Shown piece after piece: positions 1 through 12,093 of a stretch of 64,000 nt of DNA. Source of the stretch: Camillea tinctor (taxonomy: Eukaryota > Ascomycota > Sordariomycetes > Xylariales > Xylariaceae). Location: assembly GCA_022578605.1 (NCBI GenBank), contig MU394063.1:1-64000 (forward strand), written 5' to 3'. Both the position numbers and the translations under genes were made by a program. The notes beneath the pieces are model-generated. The model saw only the letters and a list, made by a program, of their open reading frames with translations. It was not told where the DNA came from and made no database searches. Each line of letters begins with the position of its first letter. The stretch's first letter is position 1.

Positions 1-1772
1 AATTTTAAGTAAACTTATAACGTAATAAAAAAAGTTTTTTAAAAAATTAAAAAAGCTTTTTTTATAAAAAGTTTAAAAAAGTTTTTGCTTTTTAGCTATA
101 TATATTTATGCGTAAAAATTTAAGCAGCGCTAAATTTTAAAAATTTTAAAATTTATTTAAATTTTAATATAAAATAAATTTTAATTAAAAAATTTTTTTT
201 AAACACTTTTAATTACATTGTAAAAAAACGCTAAAGAAAAGTTAAAGGTATAAAAAAAAAAATATATTATTTTAAATAAGCAATTTTTATACTATATATA
301 TTTAAAACAAAAAAAAATAGTAAAAAAACTTTAATAAAACTTATTACATAAAAAAATGTTTTAAAAAATAATTTTAAGCTTAACGTACTTTTAAAAAACA
401 ATTTTTTAAAACTTTATAAAGTAAACATTTTTTATTTAGTAAGTATTATAACATTTAATATTTTAAATAAATAATAAATATTATTTAAAGTTAAGTTTAA
501 ATTTTAACTATATAATTAAAAAGTAACTTTAGCTTAAAAAGTAACATTGTTTTTTAAATAAATAGTTATAATATTAATTTATTATATATTTTTACTAAAT
601 AATAAAAGCTTTATATTTAAAGCTTATTATAAATTAACTATTAGCGTAATTATTAACTTAATTACTTTATTATTTGTAATCGTTAAAAATAATACTAATA
701 AAAATCGAATTATTAATAAAAATATTAAAATAAAATTTATTTAAAAATGTATAAATAATAGCTATTTTGCTGCGTTATAAATTAAATATATAAAAGCTTT
801 AACTTTAACTATAAAATTAGCTTGTATTTTTATTACTATAGTAGCTATTAAAGTGTTTTTTATAAAAAAAACAAATATACTTAATATAATAAATTAATTA
901 AAAATAATAAAGCTTAATATATAGTTTTTTATTATACTTATAATTATAGCTTTTACTATAAACTTTATTTTAAACAATATTAAAACAAATATTATTTACA
1001 CTATAAAAAAACTATATTTTTAAATAAAAACGCTATTAATAAATGCTATTTATAATATAATATAAAATATCGAAAAAAAGTAAAATATTAACAATAAGTT
1101 AAAAGTTTTTAAATGTATGTTTATATTTAAAATTAAAAAATTAAATAATGTTTTAAAAATTAAAATCGATTTAAAACACTACGTATATAACAAAAATTAT
1201 AAGCGTAATTAATAAATTTTTTAACGTTTAAAAAAATAAAAAATTAATTAATTTTTTTAAAAACTAATAAATAAAAATTTCTTTAATTAAAAGTTAGCAA
1301 AATAAAAAGCTTAATAGTTAATTATACTTTTTTAGTTAAAAAAATCGTAAACAATTAAATAAATAATTTAACTTACTATATAGTTAAAAACAAATAAAAT
1401 AAGTAAATAAACTAAGCTTTTTTACTTACTTTATTTTTATAGCTTAAAAAACAATTAATAAATAACTATATAAACGTTTAATAATTAATTTAAAAGCGCT
1501 TAACTTTTTAATAATTTTTAATAATTATTTACTTTTTTTGCAAAAAAAAATTATTAATGCGCTTAAAAAAAAAATATGTAACTATAATAAATGCTATTAA
1601 ATTTTTTTATTAATTTTTTATATACTTAAAATATTAAAATAAACTAATAATAATTAACTTAAAAAAATTAAAAAAATATAAAGTCGCTATAATAAGATTT
1701 TAAAATTTGCTAGTTTATGTTTAAAAATTTATAAATAAACTTTTATTTAACTATAAACATTATTATAAAGCT

Positions 1773-1850
1773 TTTATTAACAATATTATTATTTTTTTTA
1801 ATATTAAAAAAAAATACTTTAAATACTTATATATTATATTTAGTTTTTTT
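1773..1850 (+). pseudogene. Reverse transcriptase active-site remnant
   Basis: Translated from 1773 the frame reads FINNIIIFFNIKKKYFKYL. This lines up with the gypsy RT block of the form (Y/F)-I-D-D-I-I-I-F-S-N-T-x-E-E-H-x-K-H-L. The two catalytic Asp codons (GAT) read as Asn (AAT), exactly the change RIP makes. Immediately upstream the same frame reads FINKLLFNYKHYYKA, matching the F-I-N-x-x-L segment that precedes the catalytic block in Ty3/gypsy RTs. Loss of both Asp residues alone would abolish polymerase activity. Confidence 0.8.
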
Positions 1851-2873
1851 TAAAAAAAAAAAGTTTTTATATTACTTAAAAAAACTTTTTTTACGTATTT
1901 ATTTATTACCTTATTAAGCTTTAAAGTAAATGCTTTTAAACTTTTTATAATAAAAAATAAACTTAAAGCATTTTATAAATTAGCTTTTTTTAAATAATTA
2001 AAAAAGTTAAAATAATATTTAAATACTTTTAAATTTTTTAAAAGCTTTATTTTTTACTACGCACAATTAACAAAGCTATTATAAAAAAAAAAACAGCTTT
2101 TTTTACAACTAAATATAAAAAACTTTATTTATATAAATAAACGGTTTAATTTATAAAAAATTTAAAGTTATGCTTTTTTACGTTAAAAATAATTATAAAT
2201 AAGTACTTAAAACTTTTATTTTAAAACTAGTAATTTAGCTAATAATGTTTTTAAACAAATGTTTTTTGCAAGCTAAAACTAAATATAAATTATTGAAATT
2301 AAAAATAGTTTACGTTGTTTAAGCCGTTAAAAAATTACGTATTATAATTAAAGCAAATTGTTTATTAATAATAGTTTTTATTAACTATTTTATAATTAAA
2401 AATATTTTAAATTAAACATTATTTAATACTACGTTAATAAATAAATTTAATATAAAACTAATAAACGTTTTTATTTACTTTTTTTATTATAAATTTTAAG
2501 TTTATTACTTTTTTAAACGTTTTAACTATATTTTTAATGCTTTAAGCAAATTGCATATAATTAACAATAAATACAATGCAAAAAGTGCCTTAAAAAAAAC
2601 TAATAAAAAGCTTATTTTTAATTAAGTATATATAATTAAAGGCAATAAGGCCATTATAAATAAAAACATAGTAACGAAATTTATTAAAAAATATATAAGC
2701 GACTTAAAATATTAAAATATAATTATTATATTAAAAAAAAGTTTTAATAAAAGCGTTAAATTTTTTTTAAAGCTTAGCTATTTTTTTAATATTTATAAAA
2801 AACTTTTATATAATATTAATTAATAAAAAAACAATTATTTTTACGTACTTAAATTTATAATTAAAAAAGTTTT

Positions 2874-3060
2874 AGCATTAACTTATAATAATAAATACTA
2901 TTTTAATATAAATAAAATAATAAAAAAATTAAAAAAATACGCTATTTAAAAAAAAATAAAGCTAATTAAGCAATATATTAAATATTATTTAATTTATAAG
3001 CTTTATTATATAAACTAAAATAAGCTATTTAAAAATTATTAATTAATTAAACTAAATAAT
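2874..3060 (+). pseudogene. Integrase HHCC zinc-binding remnant
   Basis: The frame beginning at 2874 contains a tyrosine-rich pattern in which the expected His-His and Cys-x-x-Cys positions of the gypsy integrase zinc finger are Tyr (CAT to TAT and TGT to TAT, both RIP-type changes). The spacing is right: a Y..YY pair, then about 30 residues, then the Y-L-I-Y that stands for C-P-I-C. The following N-K-L-F-K-N-Y suits the conserved K-P-x-x-x-x-Q stretch after it. In-frame TAA codons sit where Gln or Ser would be expected. Confidence 0.72.
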
Positions 3061-3859
3061 TTTAAACTTATAAAAATAATTATAATTAATTTTATAATTA
3101 AACTTTTTTTAGTTTTTTTTATAAACACTTTATAATAATTGCTAAAACTAAAAAAGTATAAATTACATTTTAACGCTTTAATAATAAGTACTTATACTAT
3201 ATTAAAGCAATTTTTATTTATATTTAAAAACGTGCATTATATAATAAAAAACTAAATAAAAGCGCTAATATAATAATTATTATTATTTAACTAAAAAATA
3301 TTTAATAAAATTATTTTAAATTAAAACCGCAAATTTACTTCAAAATTTTAAAAAAAAATATAAAAAGCGCTTAAAGCATAACTTTTAATAATAATAGCTT
3401 ATTACTTTTAAGTAAATAAATTATTTAAAAAAAAAAATTAAACAGTTAAAATAACTATTAAGTATTACTATTTTAAAAATTTAAAAAGCAATTAAGTAAA
3501 ATTACTATTTAAACTGCAATAAAATTTAAATGCAGCATATTTAAAAGTAATTTAATTATTTTCTTATAAGCAATTTTTTAATTATTATTTACTAAAACTT
3601 AATAACGTTTTAATTAAAAACAACACAAAATTTTAACTATTTAAAAAAATATAATATTTAAAAAAACATTTACGCAAAAATATAAAATTAACAATAAACT
3701 TTACTACTATTAAAGCTAAATAAATTTATAATTAAAAACACTATTTAATTAAATTTAACAAAAAAAATTAAGTTTATTTAAAATTATATTAAAAATACTA
3801 TTTACTTAAAAAGTTAGCTTAAAAATTTTTTTAATAACGCGCAAGTTTATAAAAAATTA

Positions 3860-3950
3860 AAAAAAAAGTAAAATAATTAGCATATAAATTAAAATTGCTT
3901 AAAACCATAAAGATTTACTTAATAGTTTTAATTGCTTAATTATTTAAAAA
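3860..3950 (+). pseudogene. Integrase C-terminal region remnant
   Basis: The translated segment V-K-stop-L-A-Y-K-L-K-L-L-K-T-I-K-I-Y-L-I-V matches the signature of gypsy integrases near their C-terminus, G-K-L-A-Y-K-L-x-L-P-x-x-W-K-I-H-P-V-V, with Trp, His and Pro codons altered in the way RIP predicts. It lies about 100 bp upstream of the chromodomain remnant, as expected in chromoviruses. Confidence 0.75.
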
Positions 3951-4042
3951 ACTTAATAAAAAAAATTTTTTTTACTAAATAGCACTATTTTTTAAACTAA
4001 TTAAAAACAATTAAAAAAATTTTAAAAAAAACAAAAAAATTT

Positions 4043-4140
4043 TTCGAAATTAAAACTATTATAAAGCATTACATAAGTTAAAAAAATTTTAAGTATTTAA
4101 TAAAATAAAAAAGCTATAATTATAAAAATAATTAATAAAA
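4043..4140 (+). pseudogene. Chromodomain remnant of the chromovirus integrase
   Basis: The frame from 4043 begins FEIKTIIKHYIS and, after a stop, continues KNFKYLIK-stop-KSYNYKNN. This is the chromodomain pattern (hydrophobic-E-x-I-x-x-H-R followed by Y-L-V-K-W-K-G-Y-x-x-x-x-x-x-W) with the Trp codons turned into stops. Chromodomains at the end of integrase define the chromovirus branch of Ty3/gypsy elements and are thought to direct insertion into heterochromatin. Confidence 0.75.
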
Positions 4141-7100
4141 GTTAAAATAGTAATTAAAAAATATTAAAAAATTAATAAAAAAATATTAAAAGCATTAATT
4201 AAAAAAAAAACCTACATTGCTACAAAAAAAAAAGTGTTTAAAGCAAAAAAAAGTCGTAATTAACTTCTTAAAAAAAATTAAAACAAAAATTTACTAGCTA
4301 AAAATAAACAACTATAAAAAAAACTATAAAAAAAGCTTAAAAAAGTTTAAAATAATATTTAATAAAGGCATTAAGGTTTTTTATTGTAGTTAACATTTAA
4401 TATAATTACTATATATTAAAAAATGCATAGTACTTTACATAAATAAAATAAAATAAAAACTAATATTAGCACTAATAAATAAAATAAAAAAATAGCAATA
4501 TTTAATGTGTAGCGCAGCTGCACATTTAATGTTACACTTTTTCATCTTTTTACATACTTATAATACTACTTTATACTGCTATATTTTACATTATAATTTT
4601 AACGCTTTTTAATAAAAAAATAGTTTATTTAACATAATTTAAAGTATTTTTAAATTAATTTTACTTTTATTAACTTTTTTTATTTTTATGCTAAAAAATA
4701 TAATTACCGTTTAGTTATAATAATATTATACTTTATTTTATTTTATATTAAAATAACGTTTTATTATAAAATATATATTAATAAAGCACTAATATTTTAA
4801 TATATTATAAAAAAAATATATTATTACTTTACTCGTTAAAATTATTAAAAACACGGCATAAAATTAACTTTGCTTAATTTTAATTATATAGCATATATTT
4901 AAAAAAAACTTAAATTTATTTTTAAAAATATTATATACTTTTTTAGTATAGTTATTTTTTTTGTTTTATGCTTTTTTAAATTGCTTAATAATCGTAAAAA
5001 AGCATATATTATTTATAACCTTTTTTAAAAAAATTATATAATAAAATTGCTCTTTTTAATTTTTAATTAGCATATATGCTTGCTTATATTTACTACTTTT
5101 AAAAATAAACAGTTAACTTATTAAAAAAAAAAACCGTAACTTTTAAAGTTTTATGCGGGCTTTTACTTTTCGTTTAAGTAGCTTAAAAAAAGTAGTTAAT
5201 ATAAAAAGCTTTAAAAATATTTTTATTTTAAAAAAACATATAAGTATAGTAGTTATATATTTAAAAGTGCAGCGTTTTCTTAGCTTTAATTACCCTTTAT
5301 AAGTAAATATAATTATAAATATACTAAAGTTTAATAAAATATAAGTATAAAAAAAAAATATTAAAAAAGCATAATTTATTAACGTAACACTTTAATATTA
5401 TAAACGGAATTATACTTAAAAGTATACCCCTTAATATATTTTTAAAAAAAAGAAAAAAAAGAGAAAAAAAAATTATTACTTATATTAAAATTTTTTTAAT
5501 GTAAAAAATACCTTATATAAACTATATTGCTTAGCTTTATAGTTATTTAAAAAAGTAAAAAAAAAAAAACAAAAAAAATATGCTTAAGTAATAAAATTAA
5601 AAAGTTTAATAGCATAAAAAATATTGCTATGTATATTGCAAAAAAGTTACAAATAATATAACTATTTAATAATTTTAAAGTTTACTACGCTTAATATTAA
5701 AAATTAAGTAAAAAAATTACTATAAATAAATTAATTGTTTTAAAGTTGTAATTTTGCTTTTTTATTAATAATAAATAATTTAACATAATTGTTTTTATAA
5801 AAGTTTAAAATATTAGTTTAAAATTATATATTAAAGTTTTTAAGTTAAAACATATTATTTAATAAAGTTAAAAAAAAAAACAAAATTATAAAGCTACTTT
5901 TTTTTTTTTATGTAACTTAAAAGTAGTTATTTTTTATATTAACTAATAAAGCTATTTTTTTTAACTTTATATAAGTTTTTTTTATATTAAAGTAATATTA
6001 ATAAAAATTTTTAATTTGTTAATAAATTAAAATATACTACATAATTTTCATTAATTTTATAAACATAAACACTTTATTTTATTATAGCTATATAAAATGT
6101 AAATTAAAGTTGTTTAAATATACGCTTAAAGTTTACTTGTTTAAATTTTTTAAAGCATTTTTAATATTTTATTAACGTTTTTTTTAATATAAAAGCTATT
6201 AAATAAAAGTTATTATCTTTAATATTCCGTATAAAAATTAGCGCTTATATTGCTTTTTATTATAATGTGCTAATTGCGTAATTAAAAGTTTTTTATTTTA
6301 ATACTTAAAAATTAAATGCTTAAAAAACGCTTTTATTTATTATAAGTAGCAATATTACAAGTTTTTATAATTAGTTTAAATTTTTTAAAGCTATAGCATT
6401 ATTATTTTTAATAAGTTTTTATTGTTTTTTTTAAAACTATTATTATTATTATTATTAAGTTTTTTAAGTTAAAAAACTTAATTAACCGTTACTTAACATT
6501 ATAAATAATAATAGTACTAAAAATAAAAGTAATATAAATCGTTATTTTTAAAAAAAAAAAAAATATAAGTTATATGTTATAAAATAAAATATTTAAAAAG
6601 CTTATTTATTTAACATAAAAAAATGTTAATATTATTACTGCTATATTTTATTTCGCTGTGCTTTTAAATAAAAATATAAAATATTAACAGTAATTTCTTG
6701 TATTTACTTTAAATTGCTATACCTTTAAATAAAAATATAAAATATTTAAAAAAACTTTTACTTTGCAAATTTATATTGCTATATATTTAACAATACTAAT
6801 TAGTATTAATAAATATACATATTAAAAAAAATAAAAATAACAAATATAAAAAACGGTTATATATTTATGTTTAAAAAAGGAACTATTTAATTAAAATTGC
6901 GTAAAAAAGCGCAACTTATTTATGTGCGGGGTACATTGTGACTTTTTATTTTTATTATGCAACCATTAATAGTTAATAAAAGTAATTGTTATATAAAGCA
7001 GTTTTTTTATTAAAATAACATAAATTTAAGCATAATTCTGCTTTTTTTTTATAACCATCTTTTTAAAAAGTGTTTTTTTACATTAAACAAAATAAAAACT

Positions 7101-7250
7101 TATAAAGCGTTAAAACATATCTACTTACACGGTTAATGCTTTTATAAAGTAATTTAAAATTTTTAATTTTGCTTTTATAAAATTTAACTATCTTAAAACT
7201 GCTATATAGCTAAAACTCCATATTTAGCAATATAATGCTTATTTATTAAA

Positions 7251-8988
7251 TGCATCGCCGATAAAAAATTTAGCGAGATTAGTGCGCTGATTTTTGGCTC
7301 GTGCGTAAGTTACTGTACAGCCCCACAGATATATCTCGGAAAATCCTTAGGTATCTGGCACGGGCCATTGCCTCATATAGCATTCAGCAGCTTTTTGCTA
7401 AACCAAAAAGACATCCCCTTAATTATTCGCACCGTTTATAGTATAGCATGAAGCTTACTTACGTAGTATTGAGATAGTCACCATCCTGCTAGTTTACCAA
7501 GATACGATACCTAGTGCCTAAATGTATATCGTATATGTAGACGTACGGGTGTGCATGTGCTAGCTTAGTTAACCTAATGTATGATTTAACGGTACCTTTT
7601 CCTTTCGTGGGGCGAGGGGTTGCGTGCGGGTTTTGACGGGGTCCTCCGACGCAACAAGCCGCTGGGTTTTGTGATGGCTTATTAGCCAATTAGATTCAGG
7701 CCACCTAGCAATAACGGCAATAAATAGGACGATTGTTTTCCGGCAATCACAAGCAGGAAGGGACCTCCCCTCGAACCGGGGTTGGCTTGCGCAGTAGTGT
7801 ACCTAAAGGCAAGGTTAGGTTTCTCGTAAGCCGGGCCTTCCTATATTTAATATTGTAAGTCCATAGTACTACCTACCTATATACGAACCACCTGACTGTA
7901 TACGGTGCCTAGCCTTATGTAGAGTGTCCTAAATTCGGGAAAGGAATAGAAGGGAAGAGAAAAACACATGTTTAAATAAACATGAATTCATGTGATACAT
8001 ATACGTGGTTACAGGTACGAGTATGTTGGTATACTGGTAATACTAGTGTAATGTAGAATAAAAATTCCCCTTTTTCTTGGAATTTACACTAGTGTAGCTG
8101 GAGGCGGCTGAGGTGTTCACATATGCCTATTCTAGAACTTCTTGTCAGTACTAATAAGTACGTACAATACGTACATACAATGTATGCATTTCCCAATGTA
8201 CTAACCTAGACCTGGCCATAATCGTATGACGACGGAAGAAGCTCATCTCATCTTTTTTCGATCCAAATTTATTTATTACTCTTGTTTGTAGTTTTGGTTT
8301 ATAGAAAGAGAACACGTGGTGTTTTGGTTTTTTGTTCTTCCTCGCTTTCTTTATTTTGATGATAAAAGATAGTCTACCTAATATTCCCTTTTTTTCTCTT
8401 TTCGTCGATCAATTAATAACTACTTGCAGTATATATTCAAATATAAGATCTGTACATCAACCACTACCTACTACTACCACATTAAGCTTTTACCTTGCAG
8501 ACACGTTGCCTTATTCGTTCAGCAGGGGTAGTTGTTTATTAGTCAAGTAGTGTACCTACTTAACCTAGTCTCCTAGCGTGGTGGCTTACATATCCATACG
8601 GAGTACATGCAGCATTCATAAGGTTCATTCCCGCTGGACTGGAATCTCAATCTGGCTAAAATCCCATTAACCTTAACATTTTTTTAAACAACTAAACAGC
8701 ATCTAGACACCCTTACACTTATACACTTACACTTACACTTACACTTACAACCCCTTCCCCATTCCCACCGTCACCCTTCCCAACTTACCCGTGCAACTCT
8801 ACGGAGTACACCCATGACACATCCATGACCGTGCCATCTACTCGATTCGGCAGATTTTAACTTACAGGATCGTCTTCTGTTACCGACCCCTCCATTCTCT
8901 TCCACCCCAGCTCGTCGATCCGAACAAGCAACTCTTGGCTCGGGTCAACTTATAAATAGGAAAAAGAAAACCCTCCCATCCCGCAGAC
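7251..8988. other. Unique DNA between the RIP block and ERO1
   Basis: No supported gene. Short open frames here have no recognisable content. It contains two copies of TACGGAGTA (8597-8605, 8800-8808), a small inverted repeat with ACTAGTGTAA arms around 8040-8100, and a (CTTACA)n tract near 8715-8750. TATAAATA at 8951-8958 lies only 31 bp before the ERO1 start codon, probably too close to be its core promoter element. The stretch presumably holds the ERO1 promoter. Confidence 0.6.
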
Positions 8989-10959
8989 ATGCCCTCTGCC
9001 GGGAAACTCTTCTTCCTGACTCTGTTTGCGCTTTGGGGAGATCCTGTGCATTGCAAGATCAGAGAAGCACAGGACAATGCTTGCGCAGTATGTTGCAATT
9101 ATTTGTTACTCTACTTTCTTGTCTCCCCCTTCTTACCGCCCGTGGTCTGGCCGAGCCAACTGCTACGTCACACTGCGAATTTGCCGTTTCTAATCATGCC
9201 ACCTATCAGATATCCCCTAAGAGCATCGTCAGTGACGCCTGTGCCTCCTACTCCACACTCGAGAAGCTCAATCGCAAGGTGAAACCCTCCGTAGATGAGC
9301 TAACCAAAGAGACCGATTTCTTCTCCCACTACCGCCTAAATCTTTTCAACAAACGATGTCCCTTCTGGAACGACGAGAACGGCATGTGCGGCAACATTGC
9401 CTGCGCCGTAAACACCATCGATAATGAGGAGGATATTCCCAAGATATGGAGAGCAAGCGAGCTAGGCAAACTCGAGGGTCCCTCCGCAAAACATCCTGGC
9501 AAGAAAATACAAAGAGAAAGACCACTGCGGCCCTTGCAGGGTCTGCTAGGAGAAAATGTTGGTGAAAGCTGTGTGGTCGAATATGACGACGAATGCGATG
9601 AACGGGATTATTGTGTACCCGAAGACGAGAGCGCAGGCGCCAAAGGAGACTACGTGAGCTTAGTCCACAACCCCGAACGGTTCACCGGCTTCGCTGGCGA
9701 GGGTTCTAAGATGGTATGGGATGCCATCTACCGTGAGAACTGCTTCCAGAAATCGTCATTCCCAAGCTCTGCGTCCCTAGGCGAGACAAGTCCAGTCCAG
9801 GGATCCGCCGCCCAAGACTTCCGCAATGTTCTCCAGCATGCCGAACGACAACAGCTTCAGCAGCAACACCTCCAGAACCCCAATACCAACTTTGTACAGA
9901 CCGGCTTAGAGGTTGCCGAGGAATGTCTCGAGAAACGCGTCTTCTACCGTGTAGTGTCCGGCATGCATGCAAGTATCAGCACGCATCTCTGCTGGGATTT
10001 CTTAAACCAAACTACTGGCCAATGGCATCCCAACCTTAAATGCTACACCGAAAGGCTGCACAAGCATCCCGAGCGTATCTCGAATCTGTATTTCAACTAC
10101 GCATTACTTACCCGTGCCATTGCAAAAATCGGGCCCCACTTGCAAGATTACACATTCTGTACTGGAGATCCCGATCAGGATGCCGCAACCAAGGCCAAGG
10201 TCCTCGCCGTGACTGAGGGAGCTGCTTCCGTACCCCAAATTTTTGACGAAAGCCTCATGTTTAAGAACGGCGAAGGTCCTTCGCTCAAAGAAGACTTCAG
10301 AAACCGCTTCCGAAATGTGAGCCGAATCATGGATTGCGTCGGTTGTGACAAGTGCCGACTTTGGGGTAAGGTGCAAACTGCTGGTTATGGTGCGGCACTC
10401 AAGGTGTTATTCGAGTTCGATAACGAGAGTCCCGACGTCCCCGAGTTGAAGCGCACCGAGCTCGTTGCACTCTTCAACACTTATGCTAGGCTGAGCAGCT
10501 CTATGGAAGCTGTTCGCAAGTTCAGGGGCATGGTGGAAGCAGAAGAGGCGCCTGAGAGAGCCGGCTCGACACCAGGCTCGTCGAAGGAGGAAGACGAAGA
10601 TTGGGATGGAGTCGAGTCGGGACAGGAAGACGAACCGGAGCTGCCGCCCAAGAAGAAACAACGGTCTAAGCCGAAGACGACGAATGATGTTTTCCACCAG
10701 GAGCTAGAACTGGTATACAAAGCGTTCAAGGCGGTCATAAGAGGCTGGGTCAATTTCCCGAAGACGCTGTAAGTTTATTTCTCCCCTTCGCCCCCCTAGG
10801 AACTTTATCTCTCCTATCTTAGGATACTCATACTAATGTCGATAATACAGGTTCCATATCATACTTTCCGAGCTAAGTCGGCTTTGGGAGTACTACATTG
10901 GCCTACCCGTGACCCCGCGGGTTTGGGAGTTCCGGAGGCCGAACCTAGATGAGCTCTAG
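8989..10959 (+). CDS. ERO1: Ero1, endoplasmic reticulum thiol oxidase
   Basis: FAD-dependent oxidase of the ER lumen that reoxidises protein disulfide isomerase with O2, driving disulfide formation in secretory proteins. Exons 8989-9087, 9210-10768 and 10851-10959 give 588 aa. The N-terminus (MPSAGKLFFLTLFALWGDP...) is a signal peptide. The CPFWNDENGMCGNIAC block (about residues 83-98) carries the shuttle pair C93/C98, and CVGCDKC (C409, C412, C415) holds the active-site CxxC next to the flavin. A 'SHYRLNLF' segment and an acidic, lysine-rich tract near residues 515-550 are also visible. Intron 1 (9088-9209) was chosen because it joins ...NACA to ISPKSIVSDAC, the spacing seen in fungal Ero1. 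An alternative acceptor at 9155 also keeps the frame. Intron 2 (10769-10850) starts GTAAGT. The start at 8989 is preferred over the open frame beginning at 9033, which lacks a signal peptide. Confidence 0.95.
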
Positions 10960-12093
10960 AATCGGAAAGTCGGCCTTCTAGCATAGCTTTTTTGCCTTTG
11001 TGCATTCCCTTTTTGGTTAAATGATCTAGCATACTTGCATCGTGTTACTATTAATTGTTCTGTGTGATAATGGGTTATTTTTTGAGCAAGAGAGGGTGAA
11101 ATAGTAAAACCACCCGCCTGTATAAATCCGTGCTTTGGCTGGTTTTGTCTCTTGTTACGATGCGGAACCGGTTTAGCATATTAGAGAAGAAACAAGGAAG
11201 CAAGCGGAACCAACATCAGCATTATTCTCATAAATATCATTTTTGACACTATAGCTCAATGAATCCCAAGAAGGGGGCCGAAGGAGAGATAGATACCCAT
11301 CACTTTCTGGGAGAGATATGAAGGAATAAGAATAGCGGAAGGGGAATGATGGGGAAATAGGGGTTAAGTGGGGGCGTTACTAATCATTTAGTTAGTATCT
11401 ACCTTTAGGTATCTAAGCAAGGGAGAGCGTAGGAATTAAATAGAGAGACTCAATACAGCGAAACACATAAAAGACGAACAAATGGAAATGAAGAGAAGAG
11501 GAAGACGAAAGAATAAAGAAAATTGTGGTTTTGCATGGGTGGTTAGGCATATTGTATGGTTTTTGTTGATAGGTTGCAAAAGAAATATGGGATGAATGAA
11601 CAATAAACATGGCATTTTCGATTTCGCAATTTATACACAACATACTCGTGTGCATAGATTTAGGTAGATATTTGATTTTGCATTGTGCTTTCGGAGACTA
11701 CGTGGTAATATACTACTGGGACCTACGTAAGGGATATGGATTTTTTTGGGGATGTGAACATTGTGGTTTGTATTTTCAACGGGGAGGGCAACGAATTCTG
11801 ATATCATGCTAGATTAGTCAGGTTATATCGAGGAATGACTTTGCAGGCTCAATTACGCAAAGCTGTGAAGAAAAAAAAACTAGATTGTCTCGATGCGGTG
11901 GTGTTATTCACCAATATACGCTTCATATTTATTATTTATTATCCCCCAGCAAGTAGGCAGTTAAGTTACATCAGCAGGCGTACGTATGTAAACTCCAAAC
12001 GAACAAGTCCCATGCCATGAAACCCCCCTCTGGTGACATATAATCTATATCACCAACCTCCTCCCCCCTTTCCTTTCCTTTCCTTTCCTTTGC
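10960..12093. other. Convergent intergenic region, ERO1 / USB1
   Basis: The 3' flanks of two convergent genes. No coding sequence is supported; the short open frames at 11413-12020 are not protein-like. The sequence near 12060-12090, on the USB1 side, is a pyrimidine-rich tract made of CCTTT repeats. Confidence 0.6.

Larger units (their letters stand above)
1..4400 (+). mobile_element. Ty3/gypsy chromovirus relic, RIP-inactivated
   Basis: Reading the + strand and allowing for RIP changes (Trp and Gln codons to stop, Asp to Asn, His and Cys to Tyr), four pol landmarks appear in the order expected of a chromovirus: the reverse transcriptase active-site block near 1773, the integrase HHCC zinc-binding region near 2875-3060, the integrase C-terminal region near 3860-3950, and a chromodomain near 4043-4140. 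The RT to chromodomain distance of about 2.3 kb fits a Ty3/gypsy pol gene. gag and protease should lie to the left and I could not recognise them. LTR ends were not identified, so both element boundaries are approximate. The frame is broken by many in-frame stops; this is a dead copy. Confidence 0.8.
1..7250. repeat. RIP-degraded, extremely AT-rich repeat block
   Basis: About 7.2 kb with very few G or C bases, packed with TA and AA/TT dinucleotides and almost no CA/TG. It stops abruptly near 7250, where composition returns to roughly 45% GC. This is the known product of repeat-induced point mutation (C to T, favouring CpA) acting on duplicated DNA in filamentous ascomycetes. No intact reading frame survives. 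The left part is readable as a Ty3/gypsy element (separate entries). From about 4450 to 7250 I could not recognise any domain, and it could be the rest of that element, another repeat or a nested insertion. The block runs off the left edge, so its real size is unknown. Confidence 0.93.

Noticed and set aside
7741..7820. tRNA-like word CTCGAACCGGGG suggesting a T-arm
   Set aside because: The stem and loop lengths do not fit a T-arm, and no D-arm, anticodon arm or acceptor stem could be drawn on either strand.
9033..9209. Upstream start of the long ERO1 frame (MGRSCALQDQ...)
   Set aside because: It lacks a signal peptide and reads through what splices cleanly as intron 1. The 8989 start gives a signal peptide and the conserved Cys spacing.
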